Below the pieces are notes generated by a model, which saw nothing but the letters and a program-made list of their open reading frames with translations, was not told the origin of the DNA and made no database searches. Of a stretch of 64,000 nt of DNA, positions 8,815-17,485 are shown one piece after another (the stretch's first letter is position 1; the number at the start of each line of letters is the position of its first letter). Origin of the DNA: Flavobacterium hercynium (GTDB lineage: Bacteria; Bacteroidota; Bacteroidia; Flavobacteriales; Flavobacteriaceae); contig NZ_MUGW01000024.1 of the NCBI RefSeq assembly GCF_002217285.1, forward strand, positions 1-64,000. Direction: 5' to 3'. The position numbers were made by a program, and so were the translations under genes.

Positions 8815-9222
8815 ATGAAAAGAGTTATTGTAGACTACGCCAAACTTACCAACGAAATTTTAAACCTTTTAGTTGAAAAATTTCCTGATGGTTATGATGA
8901 TTCGGATGTTATCCGTTTTAGAAATGCTAAAAACGAATTGATCGAAGCTGTTGAAGTTCGTACTGAAGATACTATTTACCTTGTAAAAATTAGTACTAAA
9001 CTTGCTGACAGAATCGAAAATTACGACGAAGATGATGATATAGATGTTGATGTTGACACAATCGAACCAGTAAAAGGTCTTGATCTTGATGATGATATCG
9101 ATGATGACGATGAAGATGATAATCTGGACAAACCAGACACAGATGGTGGTGACGATGATGACGATGATGATGACAAAGATGATGATATCGCTGACGACGA
9201 CGATGAAGATGATGAAGACTAA
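8815..9222 (+). CDS. Small protein with Asp-rich C-terminal tail
   Basis: Residues 1-75 look like a compact domain (VDYAKLTNEILNLLVEKFPD, then EAVEVRTEDTIYLVKIS). Residues about 75-135 are a low-complexity acidic tail made mostly of Asp with some Glu. There is no signal peptide or membrane segment. It starts 9 bases after the deoxyhypusine-synthase-like gene, so it is almost certainly co-transcribed with it. I do not recognise a function; the tail could bind cations or polyamines, but that is speculation. A terminator follows. Confidence 0.8.
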   Translation: MKRVIVDYAKLTNEILNLLVEKFPDGYDDSDVIRFRNAKNELIEAVEVRTEDTIYLVKISTKLADRIENYDEDDDIDVDVDTIEPVKGLDLDDDIDDDDEDDNLDKPDTDGGDDDDDDDDKDDDIADDDDEDDED

Positions 9223-9244
9223 TTTATCATTTCTATAATAAACT

Positions 9245-9273
9245 AAAGGAACTCTATTCGGGTTCCTTTTTTT
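9245..9273 (+). terminator. Terminator of the speA operon
   Basis: The stem AAAGGAAC / GTTCCTTT is followed by a T run, 23 bases after the stop of the Asp-rich protein gene. Confidence 0.8.
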
Positions 9274-9331
9274 ATGAATGTTAAAACTTTTTTTAATAGA
9301 AGGAAAATACTATGTTTTAATGTTAGTTTTT

Positions 9332-9339
9332 TAGCTTTG
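9332..9339 (+). promoter_or_regulatory. Promoter -7 box of recQ
   Basis: TAGCTTTG matches TAnnTTTG, 22 bases before the recQ ATG. Confidence 0.5.
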
Positions 9340-9361
9340 CCGCACATTAAAATATTCGCCT

Positions 9362-11470
9362 ATGAATTCAGAAATATTACACGCCAAATTAAAAGAAAAT
9401 TTTGGTTTCGAAAAGTTTAGACCTAATCAGGAAACGATCATACAAACGATACTTTCGGGTCAGGATACTTTAGCTATTATGCCCACAGGTGGCGGAAAAT
9501 CTATTTGTTTTCAGTTACCGGCATTAGTTCTGCCCGGAATTACCATAGTAATCTCCCCGCTTATTGCTTTAATGAAAGATCAGGTTGATAGTTTAAAAAC
9601 AAATGGAATTTCTGCTTGTTATATCAACAGTAGTCAATCTAGTGAAGAACAGCAGTTTTATATCGATAACTTAAAATCAAATACTTTTAAACTCGTTTAT
9701 ATTGCTCCGGAAAGCCTTTCTTATCTGGATGTTGTATTTAATGAACTCACCATTAGTTTAATTGCTATTGATGAAGCGCATTGTATTTCATCTTGGGGAC
9801 ATGATTTTCGTCCTGCTTACACAAATTTAGGATATTTAAAAAGCCGCTTCCCTTCTACTCCAGTTCTTGCCTTAACCGCGACAGCAGATAAAGCGACGCG
9901 AACCGATATTACAAAGCAATTAAAACTAAAAAATCCAAAAACATTTGTTGCTTCTTTTGACAGAAAGAATTTAAGTTTAGAGGTACGTCCGGCTTTAGAC
10001 CGTGTAAAGCAAATTATCGAATTTGTTGAGAATAAAACCAACGAGTCAGGAATTATTTATTGCTTAAGCAGAAAAACCACAGAAGAATTAGCGCTAAAAT
10101 TGCAAAAAAATGGCGTAAAAGCAAAAGCATATCACGCAGGTTTAGACAATAAGATTCGAGCTAAAACTCAAGACGAATTTATTAACGATGATTGTCAGGT
10201 CGTTTGCGCAACAATCGCATTCGGAATGGGGATCGACAAGTCAAACGTACGCTGGGTTATCCATTATAACTTGCCTAAAAATATTGAAGGATATTATCAG
10301 GAAATTGGCCGTGCAGGACGTGACGGATTGCCAGCAGAAACAGTTTTGTTCGAAAGTTATGCCGATGTGATTCAGCTTCAGAAATTTGCTTCAGAAGGGC
10401 TCAATTCAGATGTTCAGCTGGCTAAGCTGGAGCGAATGAAACAATATGCAGATGCATTAAGCTGTAGACGTAAAATTCTACTTTCCTATTTTGGTGAATT
10501 GGTAAAAGAAAATTGCGGTAACTGCGACATTTGCAAAAATCCGCCCAGATTTTTCGACGGAACCATTTTAGCGCAAAAAGCATTGTCTGCTATTGTACGT
10601 TTACAAGAATCGGAATCATTGGCTGTAATTGTTGATTTTTTAAGAGGCTCAAAAAACGCGTATATCTACGAAAAAAATTATCAAACGCTAAAAACGTACG
10701 GAATTGGCGCTGACATTTCCTGGTACGATTGGAATCAATACTTAATTCAGTTAATAAACTTAGGATATTGTGAAATTGCTTTTCATCAGCACAATAAAAT
10801 TTTGCTTACTCCTTTTGCACGAAAAGTGTTGTTTGAAGGAGAAAAAGTAGAACTAACGACTGTTGTCAAAAAAGTAATTGATAAAAACGAATTAAAAGAA
10901 GCAAAAGAGAAACCAGCTAAAAACTCTCTATTTGAAATTCTTCGCAAATTACGTTATGAAATAGCGAAGGATGAAGAAGTTCCTGCCTATGTAATTTTTA
11001 GCGATGCTGCATTACGACAAATGGAAACTTTACGTCCTATGAGCGATGAAGAGTTCCTTGCTATTGATGGTGTTGGTAAAGCAAAACTTGAAAAATATGG
11101 TACGGAGTTTATCGATGCCATTGTTTATTACGAAGAAGTAAAAAAGAAGAACAAGAAAGCTAAAAAAGAAAGCAACACATATAAAACTACTTTAGGATAT
11201 TTCAGAGATGGAAATACAGTGGAAGAAATTGCAGAGAGACGAAATTTAGGTTTAACAACCATTATTTCTCATTTAGCAAAACTTTACGTAGATGGAGAAG
11301 ATATCGATATGAGTCAGTTTGTTACTGATAATGAAGTAAAACAACTCCATAAAGCACAAATAGAATTAGAATACCCAACAGCGCTAAAACCGTATTACGA
11401 TTATTTTGAAGAAAAACTATCGTATGATAAGATTCGATTAGGGCTTGCTGTCGTGGAGAGGAATAAGTAG
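9362..11470 (+). CDS. recQ: ATP-dependent DNA helicase RecQ
   Basis: RecQ unwinds DNA 3' to 5' in recombination and repair. In order: Q motif FGFEKFRPNQ (about 15), Walker A MPTGGGKS (about 40), DEAH box (about 137), motif ALTATADKATR, motif VI QEIGRAGRDG (about 320), a zinc-binding segment with SCRRK then CGNCDICKNP (about 365-395), the RQC winged helix, an HRDC domain (about 535-600, ending IDGVGKAKLEKYG) and a C-terminal helix-turn-helix extension (about 615-665, TVEEIAERRNLG). At 702 aa it is about 90 residues longer than E. coli RecQ because of that extension, which is common in Bacteroidetes. It is transcribed alone. Confidence 0.97.
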   Translation: MNSEILHAKLKENFGFEKFRPNQETIIQTILSGQDTLAIMPTGGGKSICFQLPALVLPGITIVISPLIALMKDQVDSLKTNGISACYINSSQSSEEQQFYIDNLKSNTFKLVYIAPESLSYLDVVFNELTISLIAIDEAHCISSWGHDFRPAYTNLGYLKSRFPSTPVLALTATADKATRTDITKQLKLKNPKTFVASFDRKNLSLEVRPALDRVKQIIEFVENKTNESGIIYCLSRKTTEELALKLQKNGVKAKAYHAGLDNKIRAKTQDEFINDDCQVVCATIAFGMGIDKSNVRWVIHYNLPKNIEGYYQEIGRAGRDGLPAETVLFESYADVIQLQKFASEGLNSDVQLAKLERMKQYADALSCRRKILLSYFGELVKENCGNCDICKNPPRFFDGTILAQKALSAIVRLQESESLAVIVDFLRGSKNAYIYEKNYQTLKTYGIGADISWYDWNQYLIQLINLGYCEIAFHQHNKILLTPFARKVLFEGEKVELTTVVKKVIDKNELKEAKEKPAKNSLFEILRKLRYEIAKDEEVPAYVIFSDAALRQMETLRPMSDEEFLAIDGVGKAKLEKYGTEFIDAIVYYEEVKKKNKKAKKESNTYKTTLGYFRDGNTVEEIAERRNLGLTTIISHLAKLYVDGEDIDMSQFVTDNEVKQLHKAQIELEYPTALKPYYDYFEEKLSYDKIRLGLAVVERNK

Positions 11471-11472
11471 AT

Positions 11473-11520
11473 TTTGATTGAATGATTTAATGATTTAATT
11501 ATTTAATGATTGAATGATTG
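11473..11520. repeat. Octamer tandem repeat after recQ
   Basis: Five in-phase copies of an 8-bp unit (AATGATTT, AATGATTT, AATTATTT, AATGATTG, AATGATTG) occupy 11481-11520, preceded by a degenerate copy. It starts just after the recQ stop. A shorter CTTGAAA heptamer pair follows near 11587. Confidence 0.8.
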
Positions 11521-11628
11521 CTGCATGCCGTTTATAAAAGTAATTAGCTCAATCTTGCCTTTTCAAAACAAGGCGAAAACTTGAAACTTGAAACAAGCTT
11601 AAAACAAAAGAATTAAACTTAAAACAAA

Positions 11629-11657
11629 AAATCCTGTGAATTTTATTCACAGGATTT
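11629..11657. terminator. Terminator between recQ and the DinB-like gene
   Basis: The 12-bp stem AAATCCTGTGAA / TTCACAGGATTT has a 5-base loop. The minus strand continues into TTTTGTTTT, so it mainly serves the leftward ppc-dinB transcript and may also stop recQ transcripts. Confidence 0.85.
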
Positions 11658-11679
11658 CCTTTTTATAATAATTTCATTG

Positions 11680-12195
11680 TTACAAATATCTTTCTTCAAA
11701 AACCTTTTGGTGGTGTTTTTGATGTCCAATGATTACAAAACCTAATGCACGAGTAGACATTGGATTGTTTGATGATGTTCCTATGAATTTAAGCTGTTCT
11801 TCAGATAAACTTTTGTAAAACAATATATTTGAGTGTCTTAACGCTGAAAGTTCAGTTAGCAAATCCTGAATACTTCTTTTGCCTGCATTTGCATTTATGG
11901 CATAATCATTCTCCTCAAAACTTGGCAAAGGTGTTTTGTCAAATCTTGAAAATCGCAACGCACGATAAACAAAAATACGTTCAGCATCTATTAAATGCTG
12001 AATGATATCTTTAATTGTCCATTTACCTTCAGCGTAACGATAATCAAATTTATCCAATGGAATATTTTGAACAAACTTAATAAAAGCATGAAGCGAAATT
12101 TCTAATTCTTCAATTAGATCTCCCTCGCCTGCTGCGTTTATATATGTTTTATAAAAACCTGCGTATTCATTTTCTAACAATTGGCTAGCGTACAT
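11680..12195 (-). CDS. DinB-like four-helix-bundle protein
   Basis: The 171-aa protein matches the DinB/YfiT-like superfamily of metal-binding four-helix bundles. It has the typical GKWTIKDIIQHLIDAERIF block, with one metal-ligand His, and the C-terminal GHQKHHQKVFEERYL block with the other histidines. Family members include thiol-dependent transferases (for example bacillithiol or mycothiol transferases), but the substrate here is unknown. It starts 34 bases after ppc on the same strand and probably shares its mRNA. Confidence 0.85.
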   Translation of the reverse strand: MYASQLLENEYAGFYKTYINAAGEGDLIEELEISLHAFIKFVQNIPLDKFDYRYAEGKWTIKDIIQHLIDAERIFVYRALRFSRFDKTPLPSFEENDYAINANAGKRSIQDLLTELSALRHSNILFYKSLSEEQLKFIGTSSNNPMSTRALGFVIIGHQKHHQKVFEERYL

Positions 12196-12229
12196 TTTTT
12201 AACGATTTTAGTTGATAAAAATATAAATT

Positions 12230-14815
12230 TTAAGCTGAATTTCTACTTGCGTTCGTATTACCAAAAAGGGATCTTGTTACCACTTTTTCATATACTTTAA
12301 TTAACTCTTCATTTGGTTCACTTTCCTTGTTCAATTCGTTAATTCTCAACAAAGCATATTGTTGTATTGTCAACAATGGCATTACGATACGTTCTCTTAT
12401 CTGAATAGACGCTATACCGTCAGGATAATTCTCCATTAGTGTTTTATGACCAGCTATTTTAAGCAAAAGACGTTTTGTTTCTTCAAACTCATCGTAGATA
12501 ATCTGCCAGAATTCTCCAAATTCAGGATCATTTCTCATGTATGCAGTAAGCGGAAGAAACGATTTTGCCAATGACATCATACTATTCTCTAGTAATGTTC
12601 TGAAAAATAATGAATTGTGGTACAAGTCATGCAGTTTGTCCCACTTATTTGTATCTTCAAAATGCTTTAATGCTGTTCCTACTCCAAAGAATCCCGGAAC
12701 ATTTTGTTTTAACTGACTCCATGATCCCACAAACGGAATCGCTCTTAAATCTGCAAAATCCAGTTGTTCAGATTTGCTTCTTTTAGAAGGACGGCTTCCA
12801 ATATTTGTTTTAGAATAGTATTTTAAAGTACTCATCTTTTCCAAATACGGAATGAATTTAGGGTGATTTTTAAAACTTAAATACTTATCATATCCTAAAC
12901 CGGCTAATTGCGTTAAGATTTCAGTTTCATTCGTGCTCAATTCATTTTTACCTTCACTAAAAATCTGATTCGTAACACCAGCACTTAAAAGGTTTTCGAT
13001 ATTATAACGGCAAGAATCTAGAGTTCCAAAATTAGAACTAATTGTTTGTCCCTGAACCGTAATCTGAATTTCATTATTTTCAATCTTTGGACCTAGAGAA
13101 GCGTAAAATTTATGTGTTTTTCCACCACCACGTGCTGGAGGCCCACCTCTACCATCAAAAAAGATCGCATTTATGCCATATTTTCTAGAGATTTCAGTCA
13201 GTGATATCTTAGCCTGGTAAATACTCCAGTTCGCCATTAAATAACCACCATCTTTAGTTCCATCAGAGAAACCTAACATGATCGTTTGTTTGTTTCCTCT
13301 GGCTTTTAAATGCTTAGAATATTCCGGATTCGTATACAATTGCTCCATAATCTGATGTGCATTTTGCAAATCATCCACAGATTCAAAAAGCGGGATGATA
13401 TCAACAGTTGGATCTTCCCAATTGTTTAAGCGAATCATAGCGAATGTCTCCATAACATTCAGTGCGCTTTCGTTATTACTGATGATATAGCGATTGGCTC
13501 CTAATTCACCATTATTCTTTTGAATAGTTTTAATAGCCTGTACAGATTCTAAAGTAGATCTTGTTATCTCGTCTTCAAAATCAGCAGGATTTAATTCTCC
13601 TTTAACTTTTGATAAAACCACTAATTTTTCTGCTTCTGATAACTCAAAGTAGTTCTGAGGAAATACAGTAGAATTTGAGTTCAGATAATGTTGTACCACA
13701 TCTTTAAATACCACATTATGAATTTTACTATTCTGACGAATGTCTAAAGTTGCAAAGTGAAATCCGAAAAGATTTATTTTAAGCAAAAACGCATCTAATT
13801 CGTCAAGATACAACGACTGATGTTTTTCGATAATTATAGCACGAATTGTATTTAATTGCGACAACAACTCATCTAAAGTGATAAAAATTTCGCCTTTAGA
13901 ATAGAAAACGGAACGGTAAAGCTTATGCTCAAGTTCGGCTACCAAAGTATCTACATCTGAGAAAGTTAACTTACGTTTAAGATTTCTCATTTCAACATAA
14001 TAACACTTTAAAATTGAGGTACGTAAACGCTCTGCAACCTTTAAGGTAATCTCAGTTGTAACAAATGGATTTCCGTCACGATCTCCGCCTGGCCAGAATC
14101 CAAGTTTTATAAGTTTGTTTTGAATTGCTTTTCCCTGAAGTACATTTTTCTGCAAATAATGTACAATTTCACCTGAAGTTGCATAAAATACATTTTCAAG
14201 GTACCAGATCAAGCTCACCGCTTCATCGTAAGGATTTGGCTTTTCTTTTTGAATAAAAGGTGTTTTTCCTAGTTGTGCCAGTAATTTTTTGATCTGAAAT
14301 AAGTCATTGGAACGAATAGCTTCTGTCAGATCGTTTATAATCCCCAAAACAGCTCCAGGGTAAAATTGCGTAGGATGCGCCGTTAAAACAGTTCTAACAT
14401 TGAAACTTTCAAGAAACTCAATAAGTTCATCGTCTTTTTCCTCTGCGTCTATTTTTTCTTTTATATCACGAAGAGAACCATGTCCTTCCATATTGTTTAC
14501 TTCCGGAAATGCAGCATCTTCTATAGCGTCAAATAATACAATCTGACGTTCGATATACTGAATAAATCGAAACATTAGATCTAACTTTTCGCTTTCTGTA
14601 GCGTTAGTTAAAAATTTATTAGAAAAGAAATCAAAGATCTCTTTTGGAGTCTCCTGTTTTTTAAATCCTGTTTCGCAAGTTTCTGTAAATAAAGGAAGTA
14701 AAACTCCTGTATTATCAATAGAATCGAAAGGTAATGTTATAAAAACACTGTTGTAAATATGATATTTTGAAAGAACGTCCTGATTAAAGCGTTCTATTTT
14801 TGGAAGCGTATACAT
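12230..14815 (-). CDS. ppc: Phosphoenolpyruvate carboxylase
   Basis: PEPC makes oxaloacetate from PEP and bicarbonate, refilling the TCA cycle. The catalytic His lies in VLTAHPTQ (about residue 144). GFWPGGDRDGNPFVT, LGFSDGTKDGGYL and FDGRGGPPARGGG (about 555) cover the PEP- and bicarbonate-binding loops. Length (861 aa) is normal. The C-terminus ends NTNASRNSA rather than the more usual RNTG, so the last residues of the active-site lid differ from the enterobacterial enzyme. Only 28 bases separate its ATG from the terminator hairpin after the Lrp gene, leaving little room for a separate promoter. Confidence 0.96.
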   Translation of the reverse strand: MYTLPKIERFNQDVLSKYHIYNSVFITLPFDSIDNTGVLLPLFTETCETGFKKQETPKEIFDFFSNKFLTNATESEKLDLMFRFIQYIERQIVLFDAIEDAAFPEVNNMEGHGSLRDIKEKIDAEEKDDELIEFLESFNVRTVLTAHPTQFYPGAVLGIINDLTEAIRSNDLFQIKKLLAQLGKTPFIQKEKPNPYDEAVSLIWYLENVFYATSGEIVHYLQKNVLQGKAIQNKLIKLGFWPGGDRDGNPFVTTEITLKVAERLRTSILKCYYVEMRNLKRKLTFSDVDTLVAELEHKLYRSVFYSKGEIFITLDELLSQLNTIRAIIIEKHQSLYLDELDAFLLKINLFGFHFATLDIRQNSKIHNVVFKDVVQHYLNSNSTVFPQNYFELSEAEKLVVLSKVKGELNPADFEDEITRSTLESVQAIKTIQKNNGELGANRYIISNNESALNVMETFAMIRLNNWEDPTVDIIPLFESVDDLQNAHQIMEQLYTNPEYSKHLKARGNKQTIMLGFSDGTKDGGYLMANWSIYQAKISLTEISRKYGINAIFFDGRGGPPARGGGKTHKFYASLGPKIENNEIQITVQGQTISSNFGTLDSCRYNIENLLSAGVTNQIFSEGKNELSTNETEILTQLAGLGYDKYLSFKNHPKFIPYLEKMSTLKYYSKTNIGSRPSKRSKSEQLDFADLRAIPFVGSWSQLKQNVPGFFGVGTALKHFEDTNKWDKLHDLYHNSLFFRTLLENSMMSLAKSFLPLTAYMRNDPEFGEFWQIIYDEFEETKRLLLKIAGHKTLMENYPDGIASIQIRERIVMPLLTIQQYALLRINELNKESEPNEELIKVYEKVVTRSLFGNTNASRNSA

Positions 14816-14843
14816 AATCTATAGGTGGTTGGTTAATTGGTCA

Positions 14844-14873
14844 TAAAAAAACCCCAAGAATAAACTTGAGGTT
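14844..14873 (-). terminator. Terminator or attenuator between the Lrp gene and ppc
   Basis: On the minus strand the stem AACCTCAAG / CTTGGGGTT (one G-T pair) is followed by seven T. It lies 28 bases after the Lrp stop and about 28 bases before the ppc start, so ppc may depend on partial read-through. Confidence 0.75.
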
Positions 14874-14901
14874 ATATTTTAATATAGCATTCAAGAAAAT
14901 A

Positions 14902-15381
14902 TTACATATTTTTAAAAATAGTATGCATCAAACGCTTCTTATCGTTTATACTTTCTTCTAATGAAATCATTGTTTCTGTTCTGTAAACTCCCTCAATATC
15001 GTCGATCATAAAGATAACTTCTTTTGCGTGTTTAGTGTCCTTTGCTCTAATTTTGCAAAAGATATTAAATTTACCTGTAGTAACAGATGCTACAGTCACG
15101 AATGGAATTTGGTTGATTCGCTCAAGTACAAATTTTGTTTGAGATGTATTGTTAAGAAATACACCAACATAAGCAATAAATGAATACCCTAATTTATCGT
15201 AATCTAAGGCTAATGAAGACCCCATTATTATACCCGCGTCTTCCATTTTTTTTACTCTAACATGTACTGTTCCAGCAGATATCAATAGTTTTTTTGCAAT
15301 GTCAGTAAACGGAACTCTCGTATTGTCTATTAACATATCTAAAATCTGGTGATCTACTTCATCTAAACGAAATTTACTCAT
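14902..15381 (-). CDS. Lrp/AsnC family transcriptional regulator
   Basis: The 159-aa protein has the family layout: an N-terminal winged helix (LDEVDHQILDMLIDNTRVPFTDIAKKL, residues about 5-60) and a C-terminal RAM ligand-binding domain (about 70-145, FVTVASVTTGKFNIFCKIRA). Members sense amino acids and form octamers. It lies between an M14 carboxypeptidase (77 bases upstream) and ppc, so control of amino-acid metabolism is plausible. The ligand and targets are not readable from sequence. Confidence 0.93.
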   Translation of the reverse strand: MSKFRLDEVDHQILDMLIDNTRVPFTDIAKKLLISAGTVHVRVKKMEDAGIIMGSSLALDYDKLGYSFIAYVGVFLNNTSQTKFVLERINQIPFVTVASVTTGKFNIFCKIRAKDTKHAKEVIFMIDDIEGVYRTETMISLEESINDKKRLMHTIFKNM

Positions 15382-15458
15382 AATTCTTTAATTAATATTA
15401 CTAATTGCTATAACAAAGTATAAAAATATATATAAAAAATAACAAATTTGCATAAAAA

Positions 15459-16613
15459 TTAACTTTTTGCCAATCCGTTAACAAATTTAACATTTTTATT
15501 TAAATAAAAATCTGCTTTTTGATTCAATTTCGGAATGTTACCAAAGTCATCTGTATAACTTGCTCCTTCCGCATCATATTCAAAATGGCCAAAGTAATTT
15601 TCTAATTCGCCTATTTCAACTATATATGCATTAAATTGAATCTTATTTTCAATTAATTCTTCTTTGTATTGAGCGACAAAATTCGTAATAATTTCGATAC
15701 CATCATAATTTATTTTGATATTTTTGTACATAAAATCATAAAAAACCACTTTATTTTGTGAAATATTCAAATAATCGTAAATTCTGTTATCAACTAAATC
15801 GTTTTCGCAAAGTAGCTCGAAGCTTGTGATTAAGGAGAAGAAGATGAACTTTCTGGTAATCTCTCTTTCGTAATCATTTGGATAATGCCCTGCTTCAAAT
15901 AAAATGGTAGGAACTCCTAAATATTGAAAAGTATCTCCTATACAGTTGATATTAAAGGAGTCATCAAATCTTCCCACCTGCCCTGGTATATATTTTTGCA
16001 AAACATCGTTCATTCCGGCAATTATATTAATAGCTTTTAATCTATTATCATTTATCTCACGTTCTTCATTATAAGAAGGTGCTAAAAAAGAAACAGTTGC
16101 AGGATAACCGCTGCTTCCGGCACCAAAAATAGTACGCTGATCGTGCAAATTATAACAATAGTGTGGTTTAAAAGCTTCAAAAATCTCTCTCAATATTTTG
16201 CTTTCCGGTTGCGTCAAATTCTGAGAATCACGGTTTAGGTCTATCTTATTAGCATTTTCACGTGTGTATAACGCTGCTCCATCAGGATTTAATATAGGTA
16301 TAAAATAAAAAGTAAATTTATTAAGGAGTTTTTGAGCAAAATCAGAACCGTTGTTCAAAACGTTTATAAAATCAAAAACAGCCTTTGTAGTGGTGCTTTC
16401 ATTTCCATGCATTTGAGACCATAAATAAATACGCGTTTCGCCTGTACCAATTTCGTAACTATATATAGGTTTGTCTAAAACTGATTTACCAATAATTTTA
16501 ACTTGATTATTAGTGTTTAGTTTTTCAAGTAATGGTTCAATATGTTCTAATGTTAGGTAACGACCATGAATCGATTGTTCTTTCGATTCGATAAATAATT
16601 CTTCTAAATTCAT
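15459..16613 (-). CDS. M14-family zinc carboxypeptidase
   Basis: The protein has M14 metallopeptidase features: zinc ligands HGNES (the HxxE motif) and a downstream His in YNLHDQRT, substrate-binding segments NPDGA and KIDLNRDSQ, and a likely catalytic Glu in LFEAGHYPNDYE. It has no signal peptide, so it should act in the cytoplasm, perhaps on peptides or acyl-amino acids. Residues about 270-384 form an extra C-terminal domain I cannot name. It is divergent from the XRE regulator, with palindromic operator-like sites over both promoters, so it is likely regulated by that protein. Confidence 0.87.
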   Translation of the reverse strand: MNLEELFIESKEQSIHGRYLTLEHIEPLLEKLNTNNQVKIIGKSVLDKPIYSYEIGTGETRIYLWSQMHGNESTTTKAVFDFINVLNNGSDFAQKLLNKFTFYFIPILNPDGAALYTRENANKIDLNRDSQNLTQPESKILREIFEAFKPHYCYNLHDQRTIFGAGSSGYPATVSFLAPSYNEEREINDNRLKAINIIAGMNDVLQKYIPGQVGRFDDSFNINCIGDTFQYLGVPTILFEAGHYPNDYEREITRKFIFFSLITSFELLCENDLVDNRIYDYLNISQNKVVFYDFMYKNIKINYDGIEIITNFVAQYKEELIENKIQFNAYIVEIGELENYFGHFEYDAEGASYTDDFGNIPKLNQKADFYLNKNVKFVNGLAKS

Positions 16614-16631
16614 TGCTTTTCGATTAGTTTA

Positions 16632-16639
16632 CAAAAGTA
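16632..16639 (-). promoter_or_regulatory. Promoter -7 box of the M14 carboxypeptidase
   Basis: The minus strand reads TACTTTTG (TAnnTTTG) 18 bases before the ATG, inside the perfect palindrome at 16627-16642. Confidence 0.5.
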
Positions 16640-16886
16640 AACATCTTTATTGTTACAATTGTAAACATTTAAAAAAGACTAAAATTTAATAATGTAAACA
16701 GTATTTTAGGCAAATAGTTTAATAAATACAATCCTAATGTTGACAATTGTGATCGATGTTAAATTAATAAATAATAATATTGATTTTCAGTTAGTTAAAC
16801 CGTGTTACTTAGAGTTAGAATAACCTTTTTATAATACTATATTCCTATTTTACAACTGTAAAATTGGTTATTTTGTTTATTATGAT

Positions 16887-16894
16887 TACATTTG
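16887..16894 (+). promoter_or_regulatory. Promoter -7 box of the XRE regulator
   Basis: TACATTTG matches TAnnTTTG, with TTGG (16864-16867) about 19 bases upstream. It lies inside the palindrome at 16884-16899. Confidence 0.5.
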
Positions 16895-16925
16895 TAAACA
16901 CTGATCAATTAAATAATAATTTACA

Positions 16926-17402
16926 ATGGTAAACATCGATGATTTTGTAAAAAGGCTCGAGATTATACTCGATTATTATAGTTTAAATGCTTCTACATTT
17001 GCGGACAAAATTGGTGTACAACGTTCTAGTATGTCTCACCTACTTTCTGGCAGAAACAAACCTAGCTTAGATTTTGTACTTAAAATTCTGGATGTTTTTC
17101 CTGATGTAGATTTGTATTGGATCTTAAACGGAAAAGGAAGTTTCCCTAAACGAGAGGAAGAAATAGAATCTTTTAAAATAGAAAAAGACTTAGAGAATGA
17201 AAGAACGATCGCTACTATTTCATCTCAGGAAAATATAATGGCTCATGATCTTTTTTCTAGTATTGAAATCGAAAATGAAAAACCATCACAATCAATAAAG
17301 CAACCCGAAAGTAAAACATCAAATATTACTCCAGCTGAAGGTGAAATTGAAAAAATAGTGTTTTTTTACAAAAACGGAACATTTAAGGTGTATGTCCCGT
17401 AG
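16926..17402 (+). CDS. XRE-family helix-turn-helix regulator
   Basis: Residues about 5-65 form a lambda-repressor-like HTH (NASTFADKIGVQRSSMSHLLSGRNKPSLDFVLKI). Residues about 75-140 are a charged, low-complexity linker, and a short conserved-looking tail EKIVFFYKNGTFKVYVP ends the protein. There is no LexA-type protease domain. The start codon lies inside one of five similar palindromes, so autoregulation is likely. It is convergent with the acyltransferase gene at 17486. Confidence 0.9.
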   Translation: MVNIDDFVKRLEIILDYYSLNASTFADKIGVQRSSMSHLLSGRNKPSLDFVLKILDVFPDVDLYWILNGKGSFPKREEEIESFKIEKDLENERTIATISSQENIMAHDLFSSIEIENEKPSQSIKQPESKTSNITPAEGEIEKIVFFYKNGTFKVYVP

Positions 17403-17485
17403 TTTGTAAATTTTGCGTATTTGAAAATTTTTAAAAATATTTTTCGTTTAAGCGATTCTCACGAATCCGAAAAAATAGTGAAAAT

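Larger units (their letters stand above)
16627..16934. promoter_or_regulatory. Cluster of five GTTTAC-N4-GTAAAC operator-like palindromes
   Basis: Sites with the 6-4-6 pattern lie at 16627-16642 (perfect: GTTTACAAAAGTAAAC), 16651-16666 (TGTTACAATTGTAAAC), 16848-16863 (TTTTACAACTGTAAAA), 16884-16899 (GATTACATTTGTAAAC) and 16919-16934 (ATTTACAATGGTAAAC). The first overlaps the leftward -7 box of the M14 gene, the fourth overlaps the rightward -7 box of the XRE gene, and the fifth overlaps the XRE start codon. This is what an autoregulated divergent promoter would look like; binding by the XRE protein is inferred. Confidence 0.65.
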
